From Rhodobacterales bacterium LSUCC0031 (GTDB lineage Bacteria > Pseudomonadota > Alphaproteobacteria > Rhodobacterales > Rhodobacteraceae): a stretch of 64,000 bases of DNA. Position 1 is the stretch's first letter, and each line of letters begins with the position of its first letter. The position numbers were made by a program, and so were the translations under genes. This document shows, one piece after another, positions 27,690 through 37,036 of the stretch. Under the pieces are notes generated by a model. The model saw only the letters and a list, made by a program, of their open reading frames with translations, ran no database searches and was not told the origin of the DNA. The stretch lies in contig WVSP01000001.1 in NCBI GenBank assembly GCA_015689735.1, positions 546,001 through 610,000 of the forward strand, read 5' to 3'.

Positions 27690-29093
27690 ATGACCGGCAA
27701 GACACTCTACGACAAGATCTGGGATGCCCATCTCGCCCATGAGGCCGAGGATGGCACCAGCCTTCTCTACATCGACCGCCACCTCGTGCACGAGGTGACC
27801 AGCCCGCAAGCGTTCGAGGGGCTGCGCATGACTGGCCGCAAGGTCCGCGCGCCCGAGAAAACCATTGCAGTGCCGGATCACAACGTGCCGACGACGGCAG
27901 GCCGCGAGAACCCCGACCAGATGCCCGAGGAAAGCCGCATTCAGGTGGCGGCACTCGACAAGAACGCGCGCGATTTCGGCATTCATTACTATCCCGTTAC
28001 CGATATCCGTCAGGGCATCGTGCATATTGTCGGCCCTGAACAGGGCTGGACGCTGCCGGGCATGACCGTCGTCTGCGGTGACAGCCACACCGCGACCCAT
28101 GGCGCCTTCGGTGCGCTCGCGCATGGGATCGGCACGTCGGAGGTCGAGCATGTTCTGGCCACGCAAACGCTGATCCAGAAGAAATCGAAGAACATGAAGG
28201 TCGAGATCACGGGCAAGCTTGCGCCCGGTGTCACGGCCAAGGACATCACGCTGTCCGTCATCGGCCTGACCGGCACGGCGGGCGGCACAGGCTATGTGAT
28301 CGAATATTGCGGTCAGGCGATCCGCGATCTGTCGATGGAAGGGCGCATGACCGTGTGCAACATGGCGATCGAGGGTGGCGCGCGCGCGGGCCTGATCGCG
28401 CCGGATGAAAAGACCTTCGCCTATGTTCAGGGCCGCCCCCATGCGCCGAAAGCGGCCCAGTGGGAAGCGGCACTTGCGTGGTGGAAGACGCTGTATTCCG
28501 ACGATGACGCGCATTGGGACAAGGTCGTGACCATCCGGGGCGAGGATATCGCGCCCGTGGTGACCTGGGGCACCTCGCCCGAGGATGTGCTGCCGATCAC
28601 GGCCACGGTCCCCGCGCCCGAGGACTTCAAGGGTGGCAAGGTCGATGCGGCCAAGCGGTCGCTTGATTACATGGGCCTTCAGCCCGGTACGCGCTTGCAG
28701 GATGTGGAGATCGACACGGTTTTCATCGGCTCTTGCACCAATGGCCGCATCGAGGATTTGCGCGCCGCAGCCGAGATCCTCAAGGGCAAGAAGATCGCCG
28801 TCAAACGTGCGATGGTGGTCCCTGGATCGGGCCTCGTGCGCCTCCAGGCCGAGGAGGAGGGGCTCGCCGACATCTTCCGCGAGGCGGGCTTTGAATGGCG
28901 CCTTGCGGGTTGTTCCATGTGCCTTGCGATGAACCCCGATCAGCTTCAGCCGGGCGAGCGTTGCGCCGCGACCTCGAACCGCAATTTCGAGGGGCGTCAG
29001 GGCCGTGGCGGGCGCACCCATCTGATGAGCCCCGCGATGGCGGCGGCGGCGGCCGTCACCGGGCGCCTTACGGATGTGCGCGAATTGATGTAA
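27690..29093 (+). CDS. leuC: 3-isopropylmalate dehydratase large subunit
   Basis: Interconverts 2- and 3-isopropylmalate in leucine synthesis, together with LeuD. The 467-residue aconitase-family protein shows [22 protein letters not shown] (starts near residue 127), and the three [4Fe-4S] cysteines in [10 protein letters not shown] (about 348) and [13 protein letters not shown] (about 409-412). The ATG is preceded by AAGGA. A TTG 39 bp upstream would add 13 unusual residues. A terminator follows, so leuC is not co-transcribed with leuD about 3.3 kb away. Confidence 0.97.
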   Translation: MTGKTLYDKIWDAHLAHEAEDGTSLLYIDRHLVHEVTSPQAFEGLRMTGRKVRAPEKTIAVPDHNVPTTAGRENPDQMPEESRIQVAALDKNARDFGIHYYPVTDIRQGIVHIVGPEQGWTLPGMTVVCGDSHTATHGAFGALAHGIGTSEVEHVLATQTLIQKKSKNMKVEITGKLAPGVTAKDITLSVIGLTGTAGGTGYVIEYCGQAIRDLSMEGRMTVCNMAIEGGARAGLIAPDEKTFAYVQGRPHAPKAAQWEAALAWWKTLYSDDDAHWDKVVTIRGEDIAPVVTWGTSPEDVLPITATVPAPEDFKGGKVDAAKRSLDYMGLQPGTRLQDVEIDTVFIGSCTNGRIEDLRAAAEILKGKKIAVKRAMVVPGSGLVRLQAEEEGLADIFREAGFEWRLAGCSMCLAMNPDQLQPGERCAATSNRNFEGRQGRGGRTHLMSPAMAAAAAVTGRLTDVRELM

Positions 29094-29105
29094 TCCCTTT
29101 GCAGG

Positions 29106-29130
29106 CGGGCGCCCCCTCGGGCGCCCGTTT
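29106..29130. terminator. Bidirectional terminator between leuC and the MFS gene
   Basis: A perfect 9-bp stem (CGGGCGCCC / GGGCGCCCG) with a four-base loop and a short T-run, located in the 41-bp gap between two convergent genes. Confidence 0.75.
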
Positions 29131-29134
29131 CGCA

Positions 29135-30346
29135 TCAACCGCCGCGCAGGATGCGGCGCATGACCGGCCACATGGCCAGCGACAGCCCGAAACACCAGAT
29201 CGCCATGACGCCCGCCTGTTGCGGCACGCTGATGCCGGCGTCGATGATCACGCCCCCCATCCCCGGCCCGAGCGCGGTCGAGATGACCAGCACGGCGCTT
29301 GCCACCGCGCGGACCGATCCGATGTGGTTGGTCCCATAGGTCGCGGGCAACAGCGTGCCCCAAACCGTGTTGGTCATCCCTTGGGTCACGCCGATCAGGC
29401 CCACGCCGATGACCCATGCAAGCGGCGTCTCGCCCATGCCGATCAGCGCGATCCCCACCCCCATCGGTAGCAGCGCGAAGGGCAAAAGCCGCGCAGGGCC
29501 GAAGCGGTCGGCAAACCAGCCTGCGGCGAAGACGGCAACAACTTCGGACAGCGCCCATGCGGCGTAGCCGGGGGCCATCGCGACAAGCGACCAGCCCTTG
29601 ATCTCGGCGACATGGACCTGATGGAAAAAGGCGACCGTGCCGACATAGCCCGGCGTCAGCATCAAGGGGACCAAGGCCCAGAAAAGCCAGTGGCGCAGGG
29701 CGTCGGACCGCCGCCAATGCCGCCCGCCAAGGCCGGGGGCGCCGACCACGCCGCCCGCGCTGCCCGAGGGCGCGCGGTCATGCCGGAGCAGCCAGATGAG
29801 CAAGGGCAGAATGACGCAAAGCAGGATCGCGGCCACCACCAGCCAGCTTGCCCGCCAGCCGATCCAACCCATCAGCAGGACCGCCGGAAGCGGCAAGAGG
29901 ATCTGGCCCGTCGTGTAGCCCAGATTGGCGATTGCCATGGCACGGCCACGCGTGGCGACAAACCAGCGTGCCATCGCCGTCTGCTGGATATGGCTGAACA
30001 TGCCTTGCCCGCAAAACCGCAACAAGAACACCGCGATGCCAAGCAGCCAGACCGATTGCCCCAAGGCCATCAGCATGGCCGCCCCGGCAAAGGCCACCGC
30101 GATGATCGGCGCAAGCCGCGACAGGGGCACGGTATCGGCCCAACCGCCCCGCCCGAACAAAAGCGCCGCCGAACTCAGCGTTGCCGCCGTGTAGATCAGC
30201 CCCCATTGTCCATCGCTCAGCCCATATTCGGCGCGGATCTCGCCTGCGAAAAGTGCGATGAACCATGTATGCCCAAGACATGCCCCAAGCGCGAGCAAGA
30301 CGCCCGTCGCCAGCCACCGTTTGTTCTCGGCCAGAAAGCGCAGCAA
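29135..30346 (-). CDS. MFS transporter
   Basis: A 403-residue protein with twelve predicted helices, beginning RWLATGVLLALGACLGHTWFIALFAGEIR; a MFS-type loop motif follows helix 2 (GRGGWADTV). The start is a TTG at 30346, since a stop codon lies two codons further upstream. It begins 11 bp after the HupE/UreJ gene on the same strand and is probably co-transcribed with it. Substrate not predictable; if the HupE-like protein handles nickel or cobalt, this carrier could be part of the same process. Confidence 0.82.
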   Translation of the reverse strand: MLRFLAENKRWLATGVLLALGACLGHTWFIALFAGEIRAEYGLSDGQWGLIYTAATLSSAALLFGRGGWADTVPLSRLAPIIAVAFAGAAMLMALGQSVWLLGIAVFLLRFCGQGMFSHIQQTAMARWFVATRGRAMAIANLGYTTGQILLPLPAVLLMGWIGWRASWLVVAAILLCVILPLLIWLLRHDRAPSGSAGGVVGAPGLGGRHWRRSDALRHWLFWALVPLMLTPGYVGTVAFFHQVHVAEIKGWSLVAMAPGYAAWALSEVVAVFAAGWFADRFGPARLLPFALLPMGVGIALIGMGETPLAWVIGVGLIGVTQGMTNTVWGTLLPATYGTNHIGSVRAVASAVLVISTALGPGMGGVIIDAGISVPQQAGVMAIWCFGLSLAMWPVMRRILRGG

Positions 30347-30357
30347 TTTCGGTCAGG

Positions 30358-31488
30358 TCACAGCAAGGTGCGTTCCACCACCCAATACGCCCCGATCGTC
30401 GCGATCACCAGCGAAGATGGAATGGCGATCGCACTGCGATACCAGCGCCGCGTGATGAACCAGCCCGTCGCGGCAAAGGCCATCGCGATGACGGTCAGCT
30501 GCCCTAGCTCGACCCCGATGTTGAAGCCGATCAGCGCCTGCACGAAGCGGCCCGAAGCGATACCGTAATCGCCCAACACGCTGGCAAAGCCCAAGCCGTG
30601 CAGTAGCCCCAAGCCAAAGACCAGCGCCGTGCGTCCCCTGAGGTTGCGCCGTCCGATGATGTTTTCCACGCCCACATAGACGATCGAGGCCGCGATCAAG
30701 GGCTCGACGATGCTGGCGGGGATCTTGACCACACCGGTGGCCGCCAAGGCCAGCGTGATCGTGTGGGCCAGCGTAAAGGCCGAAACCTGCCACAAGAGCG
30801 GCCCCATCCGCGTGGCGAAGAAATAAAGTCCCAGCACGAACAGGATGTGATCCAACCCCAAGGGCAGGATATGTTCGAACCCCACAACGATGTAGCGCAA
30901 GAAGACCGACATCCCGCTTTCGGTCAGGATACCCAACCGCGGCAGGGGGGGTGTCATCTCGCCGCCGTTCAGGAACCCCTCATAGGCATCGGCGCCGCCC
31001 CCCATCTGGCGCGGCACAAAGCTGCCAAAGCCCGGTGCCAGCCCAAGGCTGACACCCGCATCGCCCGGCGGCAGGGTGGCGGTGATGGTCAATGTGCTGT
31101 CGCGGGGCAGTTCCAGATCGCCGGGGGCGGGGATCGTCACCTCGGCGATCTCGGGTGTCAGCGCCATGCCGTCGACATCGATCAGGAAACCCTGCGCGAT
31201 GCGTTGCCATTCGGCGCGCAGCAGGGCCTCCAGTTGATCGGCAGGCAGGGCGCGCAGGCTGTCATAGATCGCCACTTCGGGGGCATCATTGGTATCTTGC
31301 ACGCTGGCCAGATCGATCCCGGCCAAAAGCGTTTCCAAGGTGATGCGCAGCGTCATCGTGACGGTGTCGTCCCCCACTTCGACATCGGCGATGGTCGGCC
31401 GGATCTCATGTGCGGCTGCGCCGGTGCTCACCGCTGCGAACAGCGCTATTGACATCGCGCAGGCGCGCAGCAGGTTCATGACCGACAT
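30358..31488 (-). CDS. HupE/UreJ family membrane protein (HupE/UreJ_2 type)
   Basis: A 376-residue protein with a signal peptide (cleavage near AAA/HE at about residue 26), a periplasmic domain to about residue 190, and then about six helices with GFEHILPLGLDHILFVLGLY and a histidine-bearing LLHGLGFASVL. HupE/UreJ proteins are nickel or cobalt permeases; the metal is inferred from family only. Start codon is ATG (MSVMNLLRA), only 15 bp from the divergent DUF4198 gene start, an unusually tight head-to-head pair. Confidence 0.83.
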   Translation of the reverse strand: MSVMNLLRACAMSIALFAAVSTGAAAHEIRPTIADVEVGDDTVTMTLRITLETLLAGIDLASVQDTNDAPEVAIYDSLRALPADQLEALLRAEWQRIAQGFLIDVDGMALTPEIAEVTIPAPGDLELPRDSTLTITATLPPGDAGVSLGLAPGFGSFVPRQMGGGADAYEGFLNGGEMTPPLPRLGILTESGMSVFLRYIVVGFEHILPLGLDHILFVLGLYFFATRMGPLLWQVSAFTLAHTITLALAATGVVKIPASIVEPLIAASIVYVGVENIIGRRNLRGRTALVFGLGLLHGLGFASVLGDYGIASGRFVQALIGFNIGVELGQLTVIAMAFAATGWFITRRWYRSAIAIPSSLVIATIGAYWVVERTLL

Positions 31489-31503
31489 GAGAAGGGACAC
31501 CTT

Positions 31504-32304
31504 TTGAAGATACGGACATTGCTCGGCACAATCGCGCTCATGGCGATCACTGGCAAGGGTGCGTTTGCCCATGAGTTCTGGATTGATCCCACGGCCTTTG
31601 TCGTGCCGCCAGATACGATGCTCGCCGCCGATCTGCGTGTGGGCGAGGCGTATCGCGGTGGCCCGCAACCCTATCTGACCCAAAGCTTTACCCGCTTCGA
31701 GATTGTCCAAGGTGGCGTGGCGCAACCCGTGGCAGGGCGGTTGGGCAATATCCCCGCGCTTCAGGACGTGGCGCTGTCCGAGGGGCTTGCGGTGATCGTG
31801 CATCAGACAACGGGCCAAATGCTGACGTGGACGGGCTGGGATCGTTTCCTGGCCTTTGCCGAACACAAGGATCTGGGCGATGTCACCGCGATGCAGGCCG
31901 CGCGCGGCCTCGACCAGGAGGGGGTGACCGAGGTCTATATCCGCTACGCCAAATCGCTGGTCGCAATGGGTGATGGTGCAGGTGCGGATGGGCGGATGGG
32001 CCTGCGCACCGAATTCGTGGCGCTGACCAACCCCTATCGCGACGATCCGGCGCAAGGTTTTGCCGCGCAGTTATGGCTGGACGACGCGCCGCGTGCCGAT
32101 GTGCAGGTCGAGGTTTTCGCCAAGGCCCCCGATGGGACGGTCGCGGTCAGTCTGCACCGCACCGATGGCGACGGGATCGTGCGCCTGCCTGTCGTGGCGG
32201 GGATGCGCTACATGCTCGATGCCGTTGTGCTTGAGCCCCTCGAGGCGGGCGATGCTGAATGGCGCACGCTGTGGGCCAACCTGACCTTTGGTGTCCCAGA
32301 CTAA
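31504..32304 (+). CDS. DUF4198 domain-containing periplasmic protein
   Basis: A 266-residue secreted protein with a TTG start, a signal peptide (cleavage near AFA/HE) and the DUF4198 start HEFWIDPTAFVVPP with an exposed histidine close to the mature N-terminus. DUF4198 proteins are linked to nickel/cobalt uptake and often sit beside metal permeases, which agrees with the divergent HupE/UreJ gene. A GAGAAGGG ribosome binding site overlaps the start of the opposite gene. The in-frame ATG further down would remove the signal peptide, so TTG is preferred. Confidence 0.8.
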   Translation: MKIRTLLGTIALMAITGKGAFAHEFWIDPTAFVVPPDTMLAADLRVGEAYRGGPQPYLTQSFTRFEIVQGGVAQPVAGRLGNIPALQDVALSEGLAVIVHQTTGQMLTWTGWDRFLAFAEHKDLGDVTAMQAARGLDQEGVTEVYIRYAKSLVAMGDGAGADGRMGLRTEFVALTNPYRDDPAQGFAAQLWLDDAPRADVQVEVFAKAPDGTVAVSLHRTDGDGIVRLPVVAGMRYMLDAVVLEPLEAGDAEWRTLWANLTFGVPD

Positions 32305-32370
32305 GCCGCGCGTCTTGCTGTCGCGTGACCAAGCGGCTAAAGCGTCCCCGACCCTGCGAGGAGACGACCG

Positions 32371-32976
32371 ATGGACAAGTTCACCACCCTGACCGGCATC
32401 GCTGCACCGCTGCCCCTGATCAATGTCGATACCGACATGATCATTCCCAAGCAGTTCCTCAAGACGATCCAGCGCTCGGGGCTTGGCAAGAACCTGTTCG
32501 ACGAAATGCGCTATACCGCCGACGGGGCCGAGATCGCCGATTTCGTGCTCAACAAACCCGCCTATCGCAATGCCCAGATCATCGTCGCAGGCGACAATTT
32601 CGGCTGCGGCTCGTCGCGCGAACATGCGCCTTGGGCGCTCTTGGATTTCGGCATACGCTGCGTGATCGCACCGGCATTCGCCGATATTTTCTACAATAAC
32701 TGCTTCAAGAACGGCATCTTGCCCATCGTCTTGCCCCAAGAGATCGTGGACCAATTGATGGACGATGCCAAGAATGGCGCAAATGCGACTTTGACCGTCG
32801 ATCTTGATAACCAGACCATCACCCGCCCTGACGGACAACAGGTCACCTTCGAGGTGGATGCTTTCCGCAAGCATTGCTTGCTCAACGGTCTCGATGATAT
32901 CGGCCTGACCATGGAAAAAGCCGCGGCCATTGAAAGTTTCGAGGCAAAGGCCGCGCAAGAGCGCCCTTGGGTCTGA
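32371..32976 (+). CDS. leuD: 3-isopropylmalate dehydratase small subunit
   Basis: A 201-residue aconitase swivel-domain protein that pairs with LeuC. It begins [21 protein letters not shown] and contains the active-site loop [16 protein letters not shown] (about residues 71-86). The ATG is preceded by GAGGAG. It is separated from leuB by an uncharacterised gene pair, all on the plus strand. Confidence 0.97.
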   Translation: MDKFTTLTGIAAPLPLINVDTDMIIPKQFLKTIQRSGLGKNLFDEMRYTADGAEIADFVLNKPAYRNAQIIVAGDNFGCGSSREHAPWALLDFGIRCVIAPAFADIFYNNCFKNGILPIVLPQEIVDQLMDDAKNGANATLTVDLDNQTITRPDGQQVTFEVDAFRKHCLLNGLDDIGLTMEKAAAIESFEAKAAQERPWV

Positions 32977-33017
32977 TCAGCGCAGCAAGCCCGTCCTGTG
33001 ATGCAAACAAGCGACAC

Positions 33018-33037
33018 CCGCCCCGTGAATGGGGCGG
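33018..33037. repeat. Hairpin downstream of leuD
   Basis: A perfect 7-bp GC stem (CCGCCCC / GGGGCGG) around a six-base loop lies 42 bp after the leuD stop. There is no T-run, so termination would be inefficient on the plus strand. The remainder of this 205-bp gap shows only a short GCGAATTCGC palindrome. Confidence 0.4.
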
Positions 33038-33181
33038 AAATATGGCGAATTCGCGTCACGATTCTTGTCAGCTGGTCCAGCTTTCGGCACTTTACGGTCA
33101 AAAGAATGCTTTCAATGCGCACCAACAAGCGCTTGGCGGCTAAAAAGGCGGGTCAGAGTCCGTCATTTTGAGGTAGAGTAG

Positions 33182-34018
33182 GTGTTGTCCATGTTTCTGG
33201 GCGCAGTCATGCGTGCGGCCATCGTGGTGCTGGTGGTGGCGACGCCATCCCTGATGCTTCCGGGAACAACGCCGGAGGGGGCCGAGCTTGCCATGTTGCT
33301 GGCGCTCGTTTTGGCCGGGTTCACGGCGAGCGAGTATAGCTCACTTTATCCCGCGATGATCGAATTTCGCGATGCACCGCCATTTAACCGGCTGCGGCTG
33401 ATATCGCTTTGTCTCATGGTCTTTGCTCTGAGCCTCGTGGCAAGTGGCGCTGACGGGTCGAGCCTTGTTCTTTTGTTGTCGGTTCTCGGCCTGCTCGTGG
33501 GCCAGGTTCTCACGTATTCGGGTGGACCATTGGCCGCGATCGTCCAATACGTGCCGATGCATACCGAAGTCTTGAGCGCCTTTCAGATCAAGGCGATGGC
33601 CGGGATTGCCTTTTTCATTGCTTGCGTTGTGCTTGGCATCTTTGCCTTGATGTTAAGGATGAAAAGATGGCCCGATCCAGCACACGCGTTCAATGTCTGG
33701 ATCAATCTGCCGACATTCGACCCAACGGCAGGCGGGGATGTCATCAACAGGTTGATCCGCGATGCGCGCGTTAACGCGATCTTAGGGTTTGTCATCACAT
33801 TCATTTTGCCAACGGTCGGGCTGATGATGTCCGATCATTTCGACATCCATGTCTTTACCTCGTTACACGGGTTGGTCTGGGGGGTGGCGCTGTGGATGTT
33901 CTTGCCGTTAAGCTTGTTCATGCGGGCGCTGGCCTTGGCCCGCATTGCGGCAATGATCCGCGAACAACGCGCAAGGCTGGTCGCAAGTATCAATTCGGAT
34001 GGCCCACAGCCAGCGTGA
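33182..34018 (+). CDS. Uncharacterised multi-span membrane protein
   Basis: A 278-residue protein with six or seven hydrophobic segments (around residues 8-24, 34-48, 72-90, 94-112, 133-158, 203-222 and 228-252) and a basic cytoplasmic C-terminus. No family was recognised. A GTG start at 33182 has GAGG eight bases upstream; the ATG at 33191 is an alternative. The stop overlaps the GTG start of the next gene (GTGA), so the two are probably translated together. The pair lies between leuD and leuB, but nothing links it to leucine synthesis. Confidence 0.7.
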   Translation: MLSMFLGAVMRAAIVVLVVATPSLMLPGTTPEGAELAMLLALVLAGFTASEYSSLYPAMIEFRDAPPFNRLRLISLCLMVFALSLVASGADGSSLVLLLSVLGLLVGQVLTYSGGPLAAIVQYVPMHTEVLSAFQIKAMAGIAFFIACVVLGIFALMLRMKRWPDPAHAFNVWINLPTFDPTAGGDVINRLIRDARVNAILGFVITFILPTVGLMMSDHFDIHVFTSLHGLVWGVALWMFLPLSLFMRALALARIAAMIREQRARLVASINSDGPQPA

Positions 34019-35052
34019 CCCTTGCCTTATGGCTTTGCTTTTGCGTCAATGCCGCTATGGCCGAGACGGTGCGATTGGCCAATTTTCACACGCAGCTTAG
34101 CCGGTCAGGTCCGGGGCTATTGCTGGGTGATCTGCGACGCGGCGATGATGCGCAGATCGCTGCCAGCGTTGCGGTGATCGTGGCGGCACAGGCCGATATC
34201 TTGCTGTTGCAGGATATCGACTTCGATGCTGAGGGGGCGGCGCTTGGTGCTTTGGCCGATGCCTTGGCGGCAGGCGGTGCGCCCTATCCCTTTCAGCTCA
34301 GTCTTCGGCCCAACACGGGTTGGCCCACAGGGGTTGATATCGATGGCGACGGGCGTAGCCACCGTGCGCGCGACGCGCATGGCTATGGGCGCTTCAACGG
34401 CCAAGGGGGCATGGCGCTGCTGTCGCGCTACCCGATCGGCGCGGTACGCGATTTCAGCACCTTTCTATGGGCCGATCTGCCCGACAGCAGGGCGCCCTTG
34501 GTGCTTAGCCCCGATGCTTTGGCGGTGTTGCGCCTTGCCACGGTGGCGGCATGGGATGTGGTGATCGACTTGCCAGATGGTCCTTTCCATATCCTCGCCC
34601 TGCATGCAGGGCCGCCCGTTTTTGATGGACCCGAGGATCGCAACGGTCACCGCAATGCGGATGAGTTGCGTTTTTGGCAGCTTTATCTCGATGGCTGGTC
34701 GCCCGATGGCCTTCCCTTCGCCGCGACACGCTTCGCGCTTATCGGCACTTTGAACCTCGACCCCGACAAGGGCGAGGGGCGGCGCGCGGTGTTGCGCGAT
34801 CTGCTCGATCATCCGCTGTTGCAAGATCCGGTTCCACTGCGCCCCGGGGGCGGGCCTGAGACAGCCGATTGGCCCGAACCCGTGCCGGGCGATCTCAGGG
34901 TCGATTACATCTTGCCCGCTGCCGATATGGCGGTGCGCGCGTCGGGTGTGATCTGGCCTATAGACGCACGCGGGACACCGCCTTTGTCGGTGGTAAGAGC
35001 GGCGTCGGATCACCGGCTGGTTTGGATCGATCTGACAACCACCCTTCCTTGA
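34015..35052 (+). CDS. Secreted endonuclease/exonuclease/phosphatase family protein
   Basis: A 345-residue exported protein. A GTG start gives a signal peptide (TLALWLCFCVNAAMA/ET), so it acts in the periplasm or outside. The EEP fold is indicated by RLANFHTQLS, the metal-site region ILLLQDIDFD (a glutamate is normally expected where Gln-Asp occurs), and the C-terminal DYILPAADM, then SDHRLVWIDL with the catalytic Ser-Asp-His. Its start overlaps the preceding membrane-protein stop. Substrate (nucleic acid, lipid or sugar phosphate) is unknown. Confidence 0.75.
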   Translation: MTLALWLCFCVNAAMAETVRLANFHTQLSRSGPGLLLGDLRRGDDAQIAASVAVIVAAQADILLLQDIDFDAEGAALGALADALAAGGAPYPFQLSLRPNTGWPTGVDIDGDGRSHRARDAHGYGRFNGQGGMALLSRYPIGAVRDFSTFLWADLPDSRAPLVLSPDALAVLRLATVAAWDVVIDLPDGPFHILALHAGPPVFDGPEDRNGHRNADELRFWQLYLDGWSPDGLPFAATRFALIGTLNLDPDKGEGRRAVLRDLLDHPLLQDPVPLRPGGGPETADWPEPVPGDLRVDYILPAADMAVRASGVIWPIDARGTPPLSVVRAASDHRLVWIDLTTTLP

Positions 35053-35109
35053 CGCCCCGCCGCGTCAAGGCTACGCGAGGGCGGTGGATTCAACCAAGGG
35101 ACAGCGCAA

Positions 35110-36213
35110 ATGACCACTCGTTCACTCCTCATCCTGCCCGGTGACGGGATCGGCCCCGAAGTCATGGCCGAGGTCCGCAAGGTCATCGATTGGTTTGGCA
35201 CGCAAGGTATCGCCTTTGACGTGACCGAGGATTTGGTGGGAGGTTGCGCCTATGACGCGCATGGTACCCCCCTGACCGACGCCACGATGGCGAAGGCGCA
35301 AGAGGTTGACGCCGTGTTGCTGGGTGCCGTGGGCGGCCCGAAATATGATACGCTCGATTTCTCGGTCAAACCCGAGCGTGGGCTTTTGCGCTTGCGCAAG
35401 GAGATGGACCTTTACGCCAATCTGCGCCCGGCTCAGTGCTTTGACGCACTGGCAGATTTCTCGTCGCTGAAAAAGGATGTCGTCGCGGGCCTCGACATCA
35501 TGATCATTCGCGAGCTGACAAGCGGCGTTTATTTCGGTGAGCCGCGCGGGATCATCAAGGAAGGAAATGAGCGGGTGGGCATCAACACCCAGCGCTATAC
35601 GGAGTCTGAGATCGCGCGCGTTGCGCGCTCGGCCTTTGAGATGGCGCGGCGGCGCAACAACAAGGTCTGTTCGATGGAAAAGGCCAACGTGATGGAATCG
35701 GGCGTGTTGTGGCGCGACGTAGTGCAGGAAATCCACGATGCGGAATACCCCGATGTTGAGCTGTCGCATATGTATGCCGATGCCGGCGCGATGCAGCTGA
35801 CCCGGTGGCCCAAACAGTTCGATGTGATCGTGACCGACAACCTGTTCGGTGATCTGTTGTCCGACCTCGCCGCGATGCTGACCGGCTCGCTTGGCATGCT
35901 GCCTTCGGCCTCGCTTGGCGCACCGATGGAAAATGGTCGGCCCAAGGCGCTTTACGAACCCGTCCACGGCTCGGCACCCGATATCGCCGGTCAAGGCCGC
36001 GCCAACCCCATCGCCTGTATCCTGAGCTTTGCCATGGCGCTGCGCTACTCCTTCGATCTGGGCGCCGAGGCCGAGCGGCTTGAGCATGCCGTCAACGCGG
36101 TTCTGGCCGATGGTTTGCGCACTGCCGATCTGATGGGGCCAGAGGGCGGACAACCCGTCTCGACTGCTGCGATGGGCGACGCCATCGTCGCCAAGCTCGC
36201 CGCGAGCGTCTGA
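35110..36213 (+). CDS. leuB: 3-isopropylmalate dehydrogenase
   Basis: Oxidises and decarboxylates 3-isopropylmalate with NAD in leucine synthesis. The 367-residue protein shows [14 protein letters not shown] at the start, GAVGGPKYD, the substrate-binding arginines in [17 protein letters not shown], the Lys/Tyr region [14 protein letters not shown], metal-binding aspartates in [15 protein letters not shown], and the NAD motif [13 protein letters not shown]. An SDR gene begins 1 bp after its stop and may be co-transcribed. Confidence 0.97.
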   Translation: MTTRSLLILPGDGIGPEVMAEVRKVIDWFGTQGIAFDVTEDLVGGCAYDAHGTPLTDATMAKAQEVDAVLLGAVGGPKYDTLDFSVKPERGLLRLRKEMDLYANLRPAQCFDALADFSSLKKDVVAGLDIMIIRELTSGVYFGEPRGIIKEGNERVGINTQRYTESEIARVARSAFEMARRRNNKVCSMEKANVMESGVLWRDVVQEIHDAEYPDVELSHMYADAGAMQLTRWPKQFDVIVTDNLFGDLLSDLAAMLTGSLGMLPSASLGAPMENGRPKALYEPVHGSAPDIAGQGRANPIACILSFAMALRYSFDLGAEAERLEHAVNAVLADGLRTADLMGPEGGQPVSTAAMGDAIVAKLAASV

Positions 36214-36214
36214 G

Positions 36215-36958
36215 ATGCAGACCGCGCTCGTCACCGGAGCGGCGCGGGGCATCGGACTGGCCACCACGCGCTTGTTTGTCGAACACGGCTGGCGCGTGGT
36301 CATGGTGGATCGCGACGCGCCCGCACTGGCTGACGCCGCAGGTCAGGTGCAGGCCCAAGCCATCTGCGCCGATGTCGCGATCCCCGAAGATGTGGCCCGC
36401 ATCGCTGCTGAAGCCGGATTGGCGGCTGGGCTGGATGCGCTGGTCAACAATGCCGGTGTGGCTGATTTCGGACCGATCGCGGAGACAGGCTTTGATCGCT
36501 GGCGCCGGGTGATGGACACCAACCTCGACGGTGTGTTCCTGATGACCCAAGCCTTGACGCCCGCCTTGCGTCAAGCGCGGGGCGCGATCGTCAATATCGC
36601 CTCGATCTCGGGGCTACGCGCTTCGACGCTCAGGGTGGCCTATGGGACGTCCAAGGCTGCGGTGATCCAACTGACCCGGCAACAGGCGGTGGAATTGGGC
36701 GAGCATGGTATTCGTGCCAATTGCGTCTGTCCGGGGCCAGTGCGCACCAAACTCGCCATGGCTGTCCATAGCCAAGACATCATCGACGCCTATCACGATG
36801 CCATCCCGCTGAACCGTTACGGGACGGAGCGCGAAATCGCCGAGGCGATTACGTTTCTCTGCTCGGAAAGGGCCAGCTACATTACCGGCCAGACGCTCGC
36901 CGTTGATGGCGGGTTCGAGGCGACGGGTGTTGGTCTTCCCGCGCTGCGCAAGCCGTGA
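36215..36958 (+). CDS. SDR family oxidoreductase
   Basis: A 247-residue classical short-chain dehydrogenase: TGAARGIG cofactor motif at residues 6-13, NNAGVADFG near 77, catalytic Ser in SISG and Tyr-x3-Lys in YGTSKAA (about 146-150), and the C-terminal YITGQTLAVDGGF. An aspartate after the second strand (VMVDRD) favours NAD. It starts immediately after leuB, so it may be read through from the leuB promoter, but its substrate is not evident. Confidence 0.88.
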   Translation: MQTALVTGAARGIGLATTRLFVEHGWRVVMVDRDAPALADAAGQVQAQAICADVAIPEDVARIAAEAGLAAGLDALVNNAGVADFGPIAETGFDRWRRVMDTNLDGVFLMTQALTPALRQARGAIVNIASISGLRASTLRVAYGTSKAAVIQLTRQQAVELGEHGIRANCVCPGPVRTKLAMAVHSQDIIDAYHDAIPLNRYGTEREIAEAITFLCSERASYITGQTLAVDGGFEATGVGLPALRKP

Positions 36959-37036
36959 TACCGCGCGCACCAGCACCTTTGCGGCGGACCGCAGGGCTGC
37001 TATCGCTAAGCCAGTAGCAGCGGTTTGGATCAGGTC

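Noticed and set aside
27504-29717. Minus-strand frame of more than 700 codons across leuC
   Set aside because: It mirrors leuC and part of the MFS gene; only the last 32 codons fall in non-coding DNA and were listed separately with low confidence.
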